Of a stretch of 5,931 nucleotides of DNA, positions 5,129 to 5,931 are shown piece by piece. Source of the DNA: Geodermatophilaceae bacterium (lineage in GTDB: Bacteria; Actinomycetota; Actinomycetes; Mycobacteriales; Geodermatophilaceae); assembly GCA_013813215.1 (NCBI GenBank), contig JACCSC010000487.1, positions 1 through 5,931 of the forward strand, read 5' to 3'. Every line of letters starts with the position of its first letter. Positions within the stretch are counted from its first letter, which is position 1. The notes below the pieces were generated by a model. That model saw nothing but the letters and a program-made list of their open reading frames with translations, made no database searches and was not told the DNA's origin. A program made the translations under genes and the position numbers.

Positions 5129-5931
5129 CGTACGCCGCGAGTTGCGCTCCCTCGTCCTCCTGCAGGAAGTGCCCACCGCCGGTGACCACCGGATGGTCAC
5201 GCCCGACCGCACCGGGCAGCTGCTGGAAGTGCGGCGCCCAGGCCGCGGTGATCGGGTCGGAGTCACTGAACGCCGTGAGCAGCGGCGTTTCCGAGCGGGT
5301 GAGGACCTCCCAGGCCGCGCGATTGGCCGGCCCGGCCGGGTCGTCGGGCGCGGTGGGCACGAGCAGCGGGAAGGCCCGCACGCCGGCCTTGTAGGACTCG
5401 CCCGGGAACGGCGCGTCGTATCCGGCTCGAACGTCCTCGGCCAACCGCGCGACGCACCCGGACTGCACGATCCGCGCGACGTCCAAGGTCGAGGCCTGCT
5501 CGACCGTCCGGCGAAACGCCCACCAGATCTCCGGCATCGTCGTGTCGCCCGACGGCAGCAGTCCGTTGGCCACCACCAGGCGGGCGAACCGCTCCGGGTG
5601 CTCGGCGGCCAGCCGCAAGCCGATCAGCGCACCCCAGTCCTGACCGACCATGGTCACCGCCGTCAGGTCCAGAGCGTCGAAAGCCAACGCCCGCATCCAC
5701 TCCACGTGCCGAGCCGTGCTGTAGTCCTCGACCCGAGTCGGCTTGTCCGACCGGCCGAACCCGACCAGATCGGGCGCCACCGCCCGCAATCCCGCCTCGG
5801 CGAGCAGCGGCAGCATCCGGCGGTACAGGAACGACCACGTCGGTTCGCCGTGCAGCAGCAGGACCGGCGGCCCGTCGCGTGGGCCGGCCTCGACGAACGC
5901 CATCCGCAGCTGTCCACCCTCGCCGTCCGGG
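5097..5931 (-). CDS. Haloalkane dehalogenase, DhmA-like alpha/beta hydrolase, 5' end beyond window
   Basis: At least 277 aa are visible. These enzymes hydrolyse carbon-halogen bonds to alcohol and halide in the cytoplasm. Numbering from the internal Met at 5903, the oxyanion motif is HGEPTWSFLYR (18-28), then PDLVGFGRSDKPTR (44-57). The nucleophile elbow is GQDWG (87-91, nucleophile D89, halide-binding W90). The acid is D216 in FSDSDPI, the position after strand 7 as in subfamily I (DhlA/DhmA). The base is H245 in GGGHFLQED. GYDAPFP (161-167) and AFPLLVPT (177-184) are also subfamily I hallmarks. The second halide residue is uncertain; W128 in the cap is a candidate. The frame is open upstream of Met 5903, and its codons read PDGEGGQLR, which aligns with the beta-strand before 'MxYVDEG' in mycobacterial DhmA. 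The true start is therefore off the right edge, probably 30-40 residues further. An epoxide hydrolase is less likely. Substrate unknown. Confidence 0.85.
   Translation of the reverse strand, partial: PDGEGGQLRMAFVEAGPRDGPPVLLLHGEPTWSFLYRRMLPLLAEAGLRAVAPDLVGFGRSDKPTRVEDYSTARHVEWMRALAFDALDLTAVTMVGQDWGALIGLRLAAEHPERFARLVVANGLLPSGDTTMPEIWWAFRRTVEQASTLDVARIVQSGCVARLAEDVRAGYDAPFPGESYKAGVRAFPLLVPTAPDDPAGPANRAAWEVLTRSETPLLTAFSDSDPITAAWAPHFQQLPGAVGRDHPVVTGGGHFLQEDEGAQLAAYVIDFVRATAG

Noticed and set aside
4246..5394. Plus-strand open frame (382 aa) over the galU start, cyclo-ligase and dehalogenase
   Set aside because: It crosses three recognised genes in the wrong frame and resembles no protein family.

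Overview
The window is very GC-rich, uses GTG starts freely and packs genes tightly, as in high-GC Actinobacteria. The gene order on the minus strand (galU, gephyrin-like glp/moeA, RimJ-type acetyltransferase, then a small multi-TM protein), with a divergent 5-formyltetrahydrofolate cyclo-ligase, is the same as the Mycobacterium tuberculosis Rv0992c-Rv0996 neighbourhood. That supports the assignments; genus and species cannot be told from this sequence.

Layout, left to right. Bases 1-57 (minus) are most of a tRNA-Ala(CGC) cut by the left edge. 99-806 (minus) is GlpR/SepX, a membrane receptor for the actinobacterial cell-division apparatus. 922-1652 (minus) is a VapBC-type toxin-antitoxin pair: a Phd/YefM-like antitoxin and a PIN-domain toxin with a 4-nt overlap. 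1713-2315 (minus) is a RimJ-like GNAT acetyltransferase. 2315-3538 (minus) is Glp, a MoeA/gephyrin-like protein whose catalytic motifs are partly degenerate. 3555-4469 (minus) is GalU. A short divergent intergenic region (4470-4528) separates this from 5-formyltetrahydrofolate cyclo-ligase at 4529-5128 (plus). 5097-5931 (minus) is a DhmA-like haloalkane dehalogenase running off the right edge; its 3' end overlaps the cyclo-ligase convergently by 32 nt.

How they work together. galU, glp and the acetyltransferase gene look like one transcript (16-nt gap, then a 1-nt TGATG overlap). Glp and GlpR are partner proteins linking FtsZ-driven division to the membrane, and GalU makes UDP-glucose for cell-envelope polymers, so the core of the window is an envelope/division locus. 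The toxin-antitoxin pair sits between rimJ and glpR and separates the two partners. It carries its own promoter-like element with three TCGA sites about 20 bp apart, and a hairpin at its end.

There is no intergenic stretch longer than 115 nt, and no insertion sequence, CRISPR array or prophage gene. Nothing here is convincingly a new system. The points most worth a second look are the probably non-catalytic Glp, the toxin-antitoxin pair inside a conserved division locus, and the leaderless-type promoters with a 12-bp repeat between galU and the cyclo-ligase gene.
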